A stretch of DNA of 64,000 bases from Paraburkholderia solitsugae (GCF_013177695.1 NZ_WOEY01000105.1:1-64000), one strand, 5' to 3'. Numbered from the stretch's first letter, positions 1 to 9,648 are shown. Made by a program: numbers and translations. The notes: a model not told the origin generated them from the letters alone.

Positions 1-253
1 GACGCTTCACTTGAGCTGGAACTGCATCTGTTAGCTGGCAGCGCAGGCAAGAAATCATTCGCGAGCGTCTCTTATGGAGATTGGGCCGGACCGAGGCAAC
101 TTCCGGGCCAGTGGCTCAGATGGGTCGACCACGGCCCATCGTGACAGACAACTGCCAGGTCAAAACCGGTTCGAAGTCGATGGACACCGAGGCTTAGGCG
201 CGATGCGCACCCAGCGTCGCAATACCGTGATATGGCAACGCGTCAGCCCTTCG
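1..253. other. Left-edge non-coding stretch
   Basis: No convincing gene is seen here. From about position 162 onward the sequence is homologous, in inverted orientation, to the stretch 42565-42657, which is the downstream flank of a truncated DUF1488-like gene. The rest shows nothing I can identify. Confidence 0.5.
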
Positions 254-415
254 TTAGAGGTCAGCGGCCGAAAGCGTTATCCGTTCGCCAGTGCCTGACA
301 ACGCTTTCTGCTCTACACCCTGCAAAAGCCGGCGCTTTCCAAGCTCGAAGGCGAGCATCAATTGCTTCGGGGTCTCGTTCGCTGCGCCGAGTTTTTCGCA
401 AACCGCTTCAGGAGG
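162..415 (-). repeat. Copy 1 of a duplicated DUF1488-like gene end plus 3' flank
   Basis: The minus strand here matches the plus strand at 42421-42657. The match covers the last roughly 47 codons of a DUF1488-like gene and about 90 bp past its stop. Coding similarity is high (both copies read EKLGAANETPKQLMLAFELG); the non-coding flank is more diverged. Copy 1 keeps the complete gene. Confidence 0.7.
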
Positions 416-520
416 AAGCGCAAAGGCGCAGTATCCCCAGCCGAAGCCGTAGGCCGAAAACCATAGTGTCGAGTCGGCGGAAAGAAGTGGTGCCGTGAGG
501 TTGGTACGGAACTGGTCCAT
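254..520 (-). CDS. DUF1488-like small protein
   Basis: An 88-aa protein of unknown function that resembles the DUF1488 family in length and in its ending (GERITLSAADL, like the family's terminal hydrophobic stretch before a D-F/L end). The ATG at 520 is chosen because AGGAAGG precedes it by about 8 bases; an upstream GTG at 529 would overlap that ribosome-binding site. The mid-region contains PPEAVCEKLGAANETPKQL, which is repeated almost exactly in the truncated plus-strand copy at 42421-42564. No catalytic motif is visible. Family assignment is from memory of the family pattern and is moderate; that it is a real gene is supported by conservation between the two copies. Confidence 0.65.
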   Translation of the reverse strand: MDQFRTNLTAPLLSADSTLWFSAYGFGWGYCAFALPPEAVCEKLGAANETPKQLMLAFELGKRRLLQGVEQKALSGTGERITLSAADL

Positions 521-799
521 GGCTGTCACCTTCCTGACCGATAGGAGTGGATTATGATTCTCGCACAGCGAACTTACAGAAGTCCTTTCGTCTCGATGGC
601 TTGCCTGCGGTCATCATTGGCGGAGTCCGGCCAGGTTCGGTCGTTCGACCTCGGCTCGAAGATCGTCGTCAATAGGTGGCGAGCTTGAGCGAGGCCAGGC
701 GACATTCCCTATCCTTTGGGAGCTGGCAAAGCCCGAGACAACCTCTCCCACACGAGCGCAGCCTCGTTAGACCAAACCTATCGAGCAAGGAGCGGCAAA
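521..799. other. Intergenic region between divergent genes
   Basis: It should hold the promoters of the DUF1488-like gene (minus) and the membrane protein (plus). A 44-codon open frame at 554-688 on the plus strand has AGGAG 6 bases before its ATG, but its product has no recognisable feature, so I do not call it as a gene. Confidence 0.4.
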
Positions 800-2494
800 G
801 TGGTTGATGAATACTGCTGGTGGTTCGTGTGCTTTGTTCCGTTGAAAGCGAACGCCCCCAAATTCTTCGGATTCGCTGAATTCCTTGCTGCATTAGCCCT
901 CATGGTACTGGCTTGGACCATCGCCGAGTTTCGGTACCAGTTTCGAGTCAGAACCGCGCCACTGCCGCTTCGACACATCACTTTTGCTATGGTCGCAGCG
1001 GTGGGTCTACTGACATTATTGACGGACCTGTGGCGCGCCGAACAATGGCACGTTCCAGAAGGAGACCTTCTTACCCCCGAGATTTGGCAAGCTCTCCTGG
1101 GCGCAACCTTTTTCTGTACGTTCCTTGCGTGGGCATGGTTCGCCTTCATTCGTCCGCCCGTCTACGGAAAGAGAAACGCTGAACGCTACGTGCGCGAATT
1201 GTATCGGGTGATCCTCAAAGGCTCTTCATCCGAACTCGCTATAGTTGCGGACGAATTCGCACATTCTGTAAGGTCAGTGATTCGATATGCAACTGAACAA
1301 CCGCAGTTCGCCGAGGGACAACAAGATCCCCGTCCCCGGGTAGCAGCGTACGCAGACGATCTGTTGCTATTGATAGCGGACAGGAAATTTTGCCGCGCGG
1401 TGATCGAATCGTCATCCGGCACGGCGCTCGCGATATTTCAGGAACTGGCTGAGACCGAGAAATACCGAGTGCAGATTGGTACATTTGCGAGAAACGTCGT
1501 TGGAGAAGCCTTCTTGAACAAGGATTCGTTTCTGTTCCACGAAACAGCAGGATATGAATCGGGTTTGATCGGTTACGTCAAACCGCTCAGTAAGGCGATG
1601 TTCGGAAACTACCGGATGGTAGAAACGATTGGAACATTGCTCGATGCGACGCCGTCAAATGGAAACGCTGCCCAATGGGAAGCCTATTGCCGACTAGTGC
1701 TGGTTACCTTTCGCGACTACGTCAATGGGGGGATGGGCGGACACTCCTTTGTTCTACATCGGGCGAAGGGCTATATACAAACAGCCGTATCCGACCTCTA
1801 CAAGATCGACGGCATGCCAGAGAATGCTTGGGATGACGACATACATAACAGGCTCCACGCTGTGGTGAAATTTATCAGGGACGCAGTTGACATTCTTGAC
1901 AAAAAGGGCGTGCCACCTTATGTCCGATTGCGGATAAGAAATAATGCGGGGCCACCACATGAGACGTTTTACGATCATCTCGCCAGCATGATCTTCGAGG
2001 TGGTTTTCAGGGCGTCCTGTGTCCGGTCTCCGCAGGACCTCTGCTGGGCGATTCAATACGGTGCCGTCTGGGGTGAGCTGTTCGAGTTCGGTTCGATGAA
2101 CAGCGCGGCGGGCAAGGTTGTGAAGTTCAAGGCGCGCCGCTTGATATACGATGAAATCATCAGGATGGGGAAAATTCCGAACTTCAAACGTGCCGGGGTT
2201 CTGGGCTTTTGCCTGAACATCATGGGATTGGCATGCCAAAAAGACAAGAATTTTCGCGATACTATGGCGCTCCACAAAGCTGTCCTATCCTGGACGACGA
2301 AACACTTCGTCTGGTTATATGCCTATAACTCCCGAGTTGGCGAAGCATGTCTGATTAACGGCATCAGTTATGAAGCAGAGAATCGTCGACTGGTCAGAAC
2401 GTACCCAGCGGAAGGGTTAAGACGTCAAGCCTCCACAATCTACTTGGACTTGGACCCTGCTCCTGAGGAATCCGTTGATTCGGCAGAGAACTGA
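800..2494 (+). CDS. Unrecognised membrane-anchored protein, about 564 aa
   Basis: I do not recognise this family. The start is placed at the GTG at 800, because AAGGAG lies 7 bases upstream (787-792); the frame stays open further upstream, to a TTG at 716. The N-terminus carries three hydrophobic helices at roughly residues 24-44, 56-76 and 95-117, followed by a soluble, mostly helical domain of about 440 residues with no nuclease, ATPase or protease motif that I can see. The likely topology is a small membrane anchor with a large cytoplasmic domain. It stands alone: the neighbours are a DUF1488-like gene in the opposite direction and transposase debris. The composition is lower in GC than most of the window, which suggests horizontal transfer. 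Confidence 0.75.
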   Translation: MVDEYCWWFVCFVPLKANAPKFFGFAEFLAALALMVLAWTIAEFRYQFRVRTAPLPLRHITFAMVAAVGLLTLLTDLWRAEQWHVPEGDLLTPEIWQALLGATFFCTFLAWAWFAFIRPPVYGKRNAERYVRELYRVILKGSSSELAIVADEFAHSVRSVIRYATEQPQFAEGQQDPRPRVAAYADDLLLLIADRKFCRAVIESSSGTALAIFQELAETEKYRVQIGTFARNVVGEAFLNKDSFLFHETAGYESGLIGYVKPLSKAMFGNYRMVETIGTLLDATPSNGNAAQWEAYCRLVLVTFRDYVNGGMGGHSFVLHRAKGYIQTAVSDLYKIDGMPENAWDDDIHNRLHAVVKFIRDAVDILDKKGVPPYVRLRIRNNAGPPHETFYDHLASMIFEVVFRASCVRSPQDLCWAIQYGAVWGELFEFGSMNSAAGKVVKFKARRLIYDEIIRMGKIPNFKRAGVLGFCLNIMGLACQKDKNFRDTMALHKAVLSWTTKHFVWLYAYNSRVGEACLINGISYEAENRRLVRTYPAEGLRRQASTIYLDLDPAPEESVDSAEN

Positions 2495-2514
2495 CGGAAT
2501 ATCGCTTGCCCTCT

Positions 2515-2640
2515 AACATGACCCCCGCGTTGGCCGTTGCGCAGAGCGTCAGCGCGGGTGTTTCGTCAGCATGCAGCACACCCTGCTGCAGGAAGTCCTG
2601 GCGCAGCGCATCGGCCCGCGCGGTCGAAGCCGCACACCGC
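2515..2640 (-). pseudogene. IS66-type transposase remnant
   Basis: On the minus strand a short stretch reads ADALRQDFLQQGVLHADETP, which matches the catalytic-region signature of IS66-family TnpC transposases (…VLHADETPV…). The similarity ends after about 25 residues on either side and no full-length transposase frame exists, so this is a decayed fragment. It shows that the region between the membrane protein and the porin is a former insertion site. Confidence 0.6.
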
Positions 2641-2879
2641 GTACGCCGACGTAGGGCGGAGCATGGATTGGGGGATGGCCAGACCAGCGCGCGCACAGTT
2701 GGAGCGGCCAAATGAGCGGCCGCTTTCCGTAGTGTCGACTGGCCGAATGGGTCGATCTGCGACGGTCGGCATCTGTCTCTGTGCGGCCACAACCTGCCGT
2801 TCAGCGAGCGCAAAAACCTGCCGTTGGAACGGCCGCAGTACTCCGGAACCGGACGGACGAGCTACGCGCGTGATCCCGC

Positions 2880-2941
2880 CATTGCCGACATTCAGGTGTC
2901 GCCGTTCGTGAGGCGCCTTCAGTTCGCTTTTCTGCCATTCG
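2880..2941 (+). repeat. Dispersed intergenic repeat, copy A
   Basis: These 62 bp match the reverse complement of 12293-12354 at 56 of 62 positions in my hand alignment. It lies in the non-coding stretch 2495-3006, downstream of the porin gene. It looks like one of the multicopy intergenic repeats common in Burkholderia-group genomes. Confidence 0.75.
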
Positions 2942-3006
2942 TATCAGGTTCCCGACATTTTCTCAGTGCGCGCACCGGGACACACCAGTCCGGCGCGCCC
3001 ATGGCA

Positions 3007-4245
3007 TCAGAACGTATGCCGAATGCCGACCGTCACCGCAACCTGGTTAGCAGAGTTGGCAGTGCCGACAGCAGCAAGCTGTGCAAGCGGCAAACCAAAC
3101 GTCGTTTCCCCTGTCACAGGATTCGTATAGCGACCGATGCCGTCGCCGCCGGCATGTTCGTAGTTGACAATCCCATACAGCGCTGTTCGCTTTGACAGGT
3201 TGTAGGTGAAGTCGACACTCGCGATCTGGAATTTCGGCCGCTGACTCGTCGTATTCACGTGGCCATATTCGTAGCTGTAAGCAGCCCCAAACACGAGCGC
3301 CTCGGACACATTGTATGTGCCGTTTAACTCTACCGTGTCGAATGTTATGTCGCTGCCCGTACTGCTATTCGCTTGAGCGAAATAGAGGCTGTTCGCCAGC
3401 CGGGAATGGGTATACAAGAGTCCGAGTGTCGCGCTCCCGAACGTGTACGAGCCGCCGACCCCGAGGTTCGCGAGCGAGTTGGCGTTTTGAATCTGATCAT
3501 AGCGAGCGGGTCCGAGTGCTGACCAGCTGAGGTCGCCAATATACCCGCTGTCGTCGCCGTTCGCAGTGCCGCCCAGCGCAGACTGGAACGGGTGGTTGAC
3601 GTAGAGATAGCCGGCTGCCAGCGTAACAGGTCCATTGCTGTAATCCACGCCGAAAGACCACGCACGGTTGGTGGCGATACTGCCCGCCACCCCGCCGAAG
3701 CTATAAAGGGCACCGAACTTGAAGCCATCCCAGGTTGGGCTCTCATACTTCAACGCGTTGGGGATATTCATCGCGAAGTTGAGGTTGTCGATGTCGCCGA
3801 AGTGCGCCCCCATGAGAGAGGCACCGTTGCAGCTCGACGCGAGTATGCCCAGATATGACGTGTAGGGGTCGAACTGCCGCCCAAACGTGATCGCACCGTA
3901 TGACCCGTTACTGAGGCCTACATAGGCCTGGTGGTTGAACAGGGTATTGGGTTGAAGCAACGCTCCCGTCGCGCTGGTGTAGCTGTTCTCCAGAGTAAAA
4001 ATCGCTTGCGTTCCGCCGCCCAGATCCTCAACGCCCTTCAGTCCGAAAATGGACGGAAAGTTATTTCCACCTGTCATCATCACGTTCTTGCTACCGCTTC
4101 TATGCCCATCCTGGTCCGACAAAACCTGACTGCTTAGATAGGTAGCGCCGACGTCCACCACACCATACAGCGTAACGGTACTTTGCGAAAAGGCCGCACC
4201 GGATGCGCCGGCAAGAGCCGCAAATACGATACTGTTTTTCAACAT
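3007..4245 (-). CDS. Gram-negative porin (trimeric beta-barrel)
   Basis: A 412-aa outer-membrane general porin of the Burkholderia/Neisseria type. The mature protein begins after a signal peptide (MLKNSIVFAALAGASGAAFS, cleavage near Ala-Phe-Ser) with QSTVTLYGVVDVG, the family's hallmark first beta-strand, and ends in the C-terminal aromatic (VTVGIRHTF) needed for BAM-dependent assembly. The ATG at 4245 is preferred over those at 4251 and 4260, because GAGGGG sits about 7 bases before it. It follows the deacylase gene on the same strand after a 292-bp gap, so it may share the uptake operon's transcript or have its own promoter. It probably provides outer-membrane entry for the substrate of the adjacent ABC importer (inference). 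Confidence 0.93.
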   Translation of the reverse strand: MLKNSIVFAALAGASGAAFSQSTVTLYGVVDVGATYLSSQVLSDQDGHRSGSKNVMMTGGNNFPSIFGLKGVEDLGGGTQAIFTLENSYTSATGALLQPNTLFNHQAYVGLSNGSYGAITFGRQFDPYTSYLGILASSCNGASLMGAHFGDIDNLNFAMNIPNALKYESPTWDGFKFGALYSFGGVAGSIATNRAWSFGVDYSNGPVTLAAGYLYVNHPFQSALGGTANGDDSGYIGDLSWSALGPARYDQIQNANSLANLGVGGSYTFGSATLGLLYTHSRLANSLYFAQANSSTGSDITFDTVELNGTYNVSEALVFGAAYSYEYGHVNTTSQRPKFQIASVDFTYNLSKRTALYGIVNYEHAGGDGIGRYTNPVTGETTFGLPLAQLAAVGTANSANQVAVTVGIRHTF

Positions 4246-4537
4246 CTCCATGCCCCTCATTTATTTAGTAAAACTACGTTATATGCCTACTTTCGTCTTA
4301 TTTACTGTTGCGATACTTCTATTATCGAGTTGCCACTTCGTTGAACGGGGCCGGTGTTTCTCCATGTCGAGGCGATGCTCCTCGAGCGCGGCATGTAACG
4401 ATTCAAGTCGGCACGACAATGCTAACGGTTCGCTTCAATCCGCATTCCAATTCCAGACGAGATGGGCGTCCGAACCCCAAAGTCGCGACCCCCAATCGCG
4501 ACCGGGGTTTCAGCACACGGAGAAATTTGGGCGTTGA

Positions 4538-5557
4538 CTACGAAGTTCGCTCCGCAAAGAATCCGATATCCGACCCTTCCGGTAGGGCAAACGTCCCAGC
4601 GCCAGATAGTGCACCGGTAAATGCCCAAACGAATCCGTCAGTGGGGCTGACTACGACCTCCAGAACGTCACCATAAAGATTGGTGATTTCCGCGACCGTC
4701 TCGCCGCAGTCGACCAGCTCGCCGGGCTCAACCTTTGGCCAGAGCAGGCCCGCAGCCTGAGCGTTGATACAACCCCAGTACTTGTAGCGACCCGGGAGAG
4801 CCTTCGGTGACACCTGCTCTTCCTGGTTCCCTTCGATCATTCCAAGCATGCGCATCACATTCATCACACCCCTGCAGCCCCGGTCGGCATCCATGCAGGT
4901 GTGCGACATCATTAACTCGACCATCAGTGACGGAACACCATGGGCCATCGCCGTGGGAACGGGATAGTCGTCGGCCGCACCAACCCAGTGTGGGTGAGCG
5001 ATAGGATCGCTCATGTCCACCGGCGTCACTCCAAAAGCATCGGCGAGCGCCACTGTCCTTTCACGGACCACCAGATCATTGGTAGAGCTCAGATACATCA
5101 TCGACATCGGAGCAGACGGTTCATGATTGCCATGAAGGTCGATGTAGTAGTCTGCCATCTGATACAGAGGTCCGATGAACGCTCCCATACGTGCGGTCAA
5201 AGTGCCTTTCGGGTCTGTTTTCCAGTAAACGCCGGATGCCATATTTCGACCATCCTGCGGAGTAAAGTACGCCCCCTGATCGAAAGCCGCCGCGTTTGCG
5301 GCAGGCAACGCAATGACTGAGCCCTTCATCCTTGACGGATCAAGTCCCTGCATAAGGCGAATGATAGCCCCCGTACCCGCGATTTCATTTCCGTGGGTTG
5401 CGCCCGAAAGAACGAGTGTGGGGCCTTCCTCCACGCCATGCGCAAACAGGCATGGAATGCTGAATTTGGAACCGGAGGGGTTTCGAATGGTTCCAAGTTC
5501 TGTTCGGTGCTTTGTACCGGGTTCAGCCTTCACTTCTCCGATCTTTAGCGTCTTCAT
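4538..5557 (-). CDS. Succinylglutamate desuccinylase/aspartoacylase-family deacylase
   Basis: A 339-aa zinc-dependent carboxypeptidase-like amidohydrolase of the AstE/AspA family, which removes an acyl group from an N-acylated amino acid or related amine. The zinc motif is visible as GATHGNEIAG (His and Glu ligands) near residue 55, with a second histidine in YIDLHGNHE near residue 138. The C-terminal third is the beta-rich domain typical of the group. It is the fourth gene of a minus-strand unit after permease, binding protein and ATPase, which suggests it acts on the imported compound in the cytoplasm. The exact substrate cannot be read from sequence; relatives include ectoine-degradation N-acetyl-diaminobutyrate deacetylases, but the companion genes for that pathway are absent. 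Confidence 0.85.
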   Translation of the reverse strand: MKTLKIGEVKAEPGTKHRTELGTIRNPSGSKFSIPCLFAHGVEEGPTLVLSGATHGNEIAGTGAIIRLMQGLDPSRMKGSVIALPAANAAAFDQGAYFTPQDGRNMASGVYWKTDPKGTLTARMGAFIGPLYQMADYYIDLHGNHEPSAPMSMMYLSSTNDLVVRERTVALADAFGVTPVDMSDPIAHPHWVGAADDYPVPTAMAHGVPSLMVELMMSHTCMDADRGCRGVMNVMRMLGMIEGNQEEQVSPKALPGRYKYWGCINAQAAGLLWPKVEPGELVDCGETVAEITNLYGDVLEVVVSPTDGFVWAFTGALSGAGTFALPEGSDIGFFAERTS

Positions 5558-5632
5558 AAGTTGTCTCTTTCAGTTCAGGACTGGCGCCGAATCGCTGGCG
5601 TCGGCCGCTTCAATTTGTCTGGACCCAAAATC

Positions 5633-7177
5633 CTAGCCTTCCATCATGCACTCTGCGACGATCCGCTGTTCGCCGAGAGTCGATCCGCTGAGTTCAGCGC
5701 TTTTTTGGCCGTTTCGCATGACGACGACACGATCACAGAGGTTTGCCAGATCCGCGTATTCCGTACTGAACAGTACGATGGCGGCGCCTGCGTCAGCAGC
5801 ATCTTTGATCATTCGAAAAATAGTTCGCCGTGAGCCTACGTCGACACCGTGCGTTGGTTCATGCAGCAGCAGTACATCAGGTTTCATCTGAAACCACTTG
5901 GCGAGTAATGCCTTTTGCTGATTACCGCCGCTTAGTGCCGAAAGCGGCAACTCTGGATCTGATGGCCGAACCTCAAATCTTCCAAGCAGTTCGTGCACAT
6001 GATTTCGCTCGGCCTTTTCACGCAAGAATCCATTCTTAAAAAAGCGTTGAAGGACTGGCAGACTGACGTTTTCGCGAACGGAAGCAGCACCGACGCCAGA
6101 GGCGTTGCGGCGATCGGCGGGCAACAATGCCATTCCCGCACGAATGGATTTGGCGGGAGAAAGCTCGGCCTGCGAGAACGACTGACCGCACACGGCAATG
6201 GAACCGGAACTAGCCCTCCTGGCGCCGAACAGGAGATACGGGATTTCCTCCTGTCCTGCACCGATCAAGCCGGTGATGCCCACAACTTCGCCCCGGCGAA
6301 CGGCAAAGTCCATATTCTGAACCCGCTTCCCACAAAGGTTGTCGACGTCCAGAACTATTTCTCCGGCGTTTGTTTCCCTTTCTGGATAGAGCGCATCAAG
6401 ATCAAAACCCAGTATGGCTCTGATAAGCTCCCGCTCAGTACATGACCCTGTGCTGGCGACATGCGCGATGACACCATCACGAATGACCGACACCCTATCA
6501 GTGACCGCAAAAACCTCATCAAAGCGATGTGTCACCAGCAGTACTGCGTGCCCCTGGCTCGCCACTCGTCGGATCGCGGCAAAAACCCGGTCCACTCCGT
6601 CACGAGGAAGATGCGCGGTTGGTTCATCGAGAATGAGGACGCCGGGACGATCCGGAGGCAGACCTTGCAATCCTCGAAGTATGGCAAGCATGGCGCGATC
6701 GGCTTCCGGCAACTCACTCGCTGCCTGCTCCGGCGTTGCATGAATGCCAAACTCGCCCAATGCACGCGCCACGTCATTGCGAACTCGGCGCCAATCAATT
6801 CGCCACGCAAGCCCGGTCTCGAAGCGTCCAATCATCAGATTTTCCAGCACACTCGCGGAACTGATGATGGGAAGATCCTGATGGACCGCAGCAATCCCCG
6901 CCGTTGCTGCAAAATCGGCGTCAGGTGGCAAATTGATCGGCTCGCCCCGCAGCACCATCCGGGCACGCCGATCCGTGTCGTCAGGCTGATATACGCCTGA
7001 CAGGATCTTGATGAGGGTCGATTTTCCGGAGCCGTTTTGCCCGAGGAGCGCATGTACTTGCCCGCCCGACAGGGTGAGGTTCACGCCATCGAGAACCTTG
7101 CGCGGACCAAATGATTTCGAGATGTTCTGCAGAGAAATCACAGCGTCGGCCACCGCCTTATCATTTGCCGAATTCAT
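5633..7177 (-). CDS. Sugar-type ABC importer ATPase with two ABC domains
   Basis: A 514-aa cytoplasmic ATPase of the RbsA/MglA (CUT2) type with two fused nucleotide-binding domains. The N-terminal domain has a good Walker A (GQNGSGKST) and Walker B (LILDEPTA), but its signature loop is degenerate (ELPEADRAM in place of LSGGQ). The C-terminal domain has the degenerate Walker A usual for this family (GLIGAGQEE) and a proper signature, LSGGNQQK. The ATG at 7177 overlaps the stop of the binding-protein gene as ATGA, indicating translational coupling. It energises the permease encoded upstream. The substrate need not be a sugar: CUT2 importers linked to amidohydrolases often carry other small molecules. 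Confidence 0.93.
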   Translation of the reverse strand: MNSANDKAVADAVISLQNISKSFGPRKVLDGVNLTLSGGQVHALLGQNGSGKSTLIKILSGVYQPDDTDRRARMVLRGEPINLPPDADFAATAGIAAVHQDLPIISSASVLENLMIGRFETGLAWRIDWRRVRNDVARALGEFGIHATPEQAASELPEADRAMLAILRGLQGLPPDRPGVLILDEPTAHLPRDGVDRVFAAIRRVASQGHAVLLVTHRFDEVFAVTDRVSVIRDGVIAHVASTGSCTERELIRAILGFDLDALYPERETNAGEIVLDVDNLCGKRVQNMDFAVRRGEVVGITGLIGAGQEEIPYLLFGARRASSGSIAVCGQSFSQAELSPAKSIRAGMALLPADRRNASGVGAASVRENVSLPVLQRFFKNGFLREKAERNHVHELLGRFEVRPSDPELPLSALSGGNQQKALLAKWFQMKPDVLLLHEPTHGVDVGSRRTIFRMIKDAADAGAAIVLFSTEYADLANLCDRVVVMRNGQKSAELSGSTLGEQRIVAECMMEG

Positions 7178-8349
7178 GACTTCAAGCCCCACAGCTTGAG
7201 GTAATAGCTTTGAAAGTCGAACCCGTACCAAGTGGCGGCCGGCTTGGTCAGATTCACCGTTCCAATATTGTCGATGGTGAACAACCGTTGGGGCTCAACA
7301 TTGTCGATAGCGGGTTGACCGATGAGCAGGCGCGCGACCTGATCGACCGTTGCCCATCCCATCCGCTCGTTGGACGCGCCGAGATTGGCGACTTCCGTGT
7401 CGGTCTTCAGGGCGATAGCCTGCATATCCGGCAACGACGCATTGCTGCTTACAATCTTGATCCTGTCACCTGCGCCGACCGCAATGATTGCGGGCTTAAT
7501 CGACGGCACCATGGAGTCAACCGAGGCCACGACATAGCTCATCTTCGGATTCACGGTAACCAAGGTGCGCACGAGCGACGGCAACGTCGTTTGCCATTGC
7601 GGCAGCGGCGAATCCTTCTGTATAACCTGGCATTCGGGGCACAGACGTTTAAGTTCCTTCGTAAATTCCTTTGCAAAGACGCTGTCTGACTCGAACGTTG
7701 AGCAGCTGATCAGCGCCACTTGGGCATCCGGCCGACCATTTGCGGCAATATAGGCAGCGGTGATCTTGCCGGTGTCGACGATCGAAATATTCACATTTGC
7801 CGAAAGCCCCGCATCCGCGATATTTTTGGGGATCGGCCCCGCCGGAATTGCAGCCGTACTGACAACTGGGATGCCGGCTTTCTTGGCATCCGTAATCGCC
7901 GCTTGAACGGTGTACGGATCAATGCCCTGCAATACGATTGCCGATGCATGCCGACTGATGGCGCGATCGATCGACGCTGATGCCTGAGACGAGTCGGGAG
8001 CGTCAGCCGTGATGATCCTCATCCCGAGTTTGTTTGACGCATCCTCCACACCCTTCAGAACTTCCTGGCTGAATTCAAAGCTCAGACCCGCCGAAATATA
8101 AAATATCGACCTTCCAGCAAGCTTTTGGCCGACGTAGATCGCACGTGCGTCAGCGCCATTCGACAATGGCGCGCTAGCCTCCTTGACAATTTGCTTTGCC
8201 TGCTCGGTCATCGACATACTCCCAGCCAGTACCGGGGCGGCCAAGGACATGATCGCCAACGCAGACGAAACCTTGAAAAGCTCTTTTGCTTCCCGAAAAA
8301 AATTCGTCATGCTGAATTCTTGGCTCATTGCTTTCTCTTCCAATTTCAT
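7174..8349 (-). CDS. Periplasmic binding protein of the CUT2-type importer
   Basis: A 391-aa solute-binding protein of the RbsB/Peripla_BP_4 class. The hydrophobic export core (LFKVSSALAIMSLAAPVLAG, about residues 24-43) is preceded by an unusually long N-region. GGAGGAG sits just ahead of the ATG at 8349, which supports this start despite the length. Periplasmic-fold features include IDRAISRHASAIVLQGIDP and KKAGIPVVSTAA, typical of the type I fold with a ligand cleft. It shares an operon with the permease upstream (47-bp gap) and the ATPase downstream (4-bp overlap). It would capture the substrate delivered by the porin and set the specificity of the transporter. Confidence 0.92.
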   Translation of the reverse strand: MKLEEKAMSQEFSMTNFFREAKELFKVSSALAIMSLAAPVLAGSMSMTEQAKQIVKEASAPLSNGADARAIYVGQKLAGRSIFYISAGLSFEFSQEVLKGVEDASNKLGMRIITADAPDSSQASASIDRAISRHASAIVLQGIDPYTVQAAITDAKKAGIPVVSTAAIPAGPIPKNIADAGLSANVNISIVDTGKITAAYIAANGRPDAQVALISCSTFESDSVFAKEFTKELKRLCPECQVIQKDSPLPQWQTTLPSLVRTLVTVNPKMSYVVASVDSMVPSIKPAIIAVGAGDRIKIVSSNASLPDMQAIALKTDTEVANLGASNERMGWATVDQVARLLIGQPAIDNVEPQRLFTIDNIGTVNLTKPAATWYGFDFQSYYLKLWGLKS

Positions 8350-8396
8350 CGTTCTCTCCTCCAGTTTGTAATCAGGCGTGACAACGTCGTGCCATT

Positions 8397-9419
8397 TCAG
8401 CGCTTCTTAAGACGATTGGCTGCCAATCGCGACAAGGTGACGGCCAATACCAAAGCTCCTCCGTAGAAGACCTGCTCGATCCACCCTGATAGGCCAAGGA
8501 TTTGTAAACCGACGATTCCCGTTATAAGGAAATAGACCGCGATAAAAGCACCCCACGGGTTAAACCGTCCGGGCGTAATCGCAGTCGCGCCCAAAAACGC
8601 TGCCGCGAACGGGGGAAGCAAATACCCATTTGCAGCGTTGGGGTCGGCCGAACCCAAGACCCCCGCAAGGATGACGGCGGCTACAGCACCGATCAGGCTA
8701 GATACGACGAGCGAGCCTGCACGCAGACGATCAACATTAATCCCCGACAAGCGCGCCACCTCACGATTGGCGCCTGCGAAGAGCATATTTCGGCCTAACG
8801 GGGTAAATCGCTGGATGTACCACCAGACGAGCGTTAACAAGAGACCATAAAAAAAAGCCATCTGAACGCCAAAAACCCTGGTTCTGGCGAAATCGGTGAG
8901 TAGCGGCGATATACCGATGATGCTTAGCCCACTGATGCCATAGGAGACCCCTGTGAGGAGGGTTCCCATACCCAGCGTCACGACAAGAGAGTCGACACCA
9001 ATTCGGACGGCAATGAAAGCGTTGATAACGCCAACCGTCAACCCAAGCAGAACTACCAGCGGTATGACCCAACCGATCGGCCAGCCATACTGAACGTTCA
9101 GCACCCCGATCAGCATGAGGCAGCAGGACATCAGCCCCGTCATGGACAAATCAAATTCACCGACGATAAGCGGCACGATCATGCCCATCGTCATCACGAC
9201 CAGAATGGCTTGCGATCCAAATATATTGGCAAAATTCGCCTTGCTCAAAAAGATTTCCGGGCTTGCGATCGAGAAAGCCAATATCAGAAAAGCCCACGCT
9301 ATCAGCAATCCATAACGGCTCGCGACTTCGCCGGGGTCGAAACGCCTCAGAGAAATGTTTTTTGGTTGTTTGCGTACCGCGTTACCTTGATTCAAGTCCA
9401 CCTCACCTTGGATTGCCAT
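8397..9419 (-). CDS. CUT2-type ABC importer permease
   Basis: A 340-aa inner-membrane permease of the BPD_transp_2 family (RbsC/AraH-like), with about nine to ten hydrophobic segments, the first near residues 38-58. It is the first gene of the minus-strand transport unit and is preceded by GGGAGGAG close to its ATG. The promoter region 9420-9648 contains the LysR-box sequence 9531-9570, so regulation by the nearby LysR protein is likely. Functions with the downstream binding protein and ATPase. Confidence 0.92.
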   Translation of the reverse strand: MAIQGEVDLNQGNAVRKQPKNISLRRFDPGEVASRYGLLIAWAFLILAFSIASPEIFLSKANFANIFGSQAILVVMTMGMIVPLIVGEFDLSMTGLMSCCLMLIGVLNVQYGWPIGWVIPLVVLLGLTVGVINAFIAVRIGVDSLVVTLGMGTLLTGVSYGISGLSIIGISPLLTDFARTRVFGVQMAFFYGLLLTLVWWYIQRFTPLGRNMLFAGANREVARLSGINVDRLRAGSLVVSSLIGAVAAVILAGVLGSADPNAANGYLLPPFAAAFLGATAITPGRFNPWGAFIAVYFLITGIVGLQILGLSGWIEQVFYGGALVLAVTLSRLAANRLKKR

Positions 9420-9530
9420 CAGAAAATCTCCTCCCTATCAGCCGAAACTCTTCTTTCTTCCGATGAATGCATCGGGTCGCGCCCAACAGCGGGCGGCGGT
9501 AAGCTCATGCTAGCCAGCGCTGGGACGGGG

Positions 9531-9570
9531 CAATTTCCAGTTTTTCATGCGTATAACTAGCAGTTATGAG
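9531..9570 (-). promoter_or_regulatory. LysR-type operator upstream of the importer operon
   Basis: This 40-bp stretch matches 10877-10916 at 30 of 40 positions. It contains the perfect inverted repeat ATAAC-N5-GTTAT (9553-9567), which fits the T-N11-A rule for LysR regulators, and a conserved CAATTTCC block. It lies about 110-150 bp upstream of the permease start, the usual distance for LysR activation. The orientation relative to the controlled minus-strand genes is the same at both sites. Confidence 0.8.
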
Positions 9571-9648
9571 CCACGCATACGATGAAACTCACACGACTGC
9601 GTACGCAACGTATCAACAACCGGGGCCGAAATTACCTGTCGCCCACTG

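Noticed and set aside
4538-5557. Assignment of the deacylase as an ectoine-degradation enzyme (DoeB/EutE)
   Set aside because: Same broad family, but the M24 hydrolase, transaminase and amino-acid-type importer of that pathway are missing; the M20D enzyme and CUT2 importer point elsewhere.
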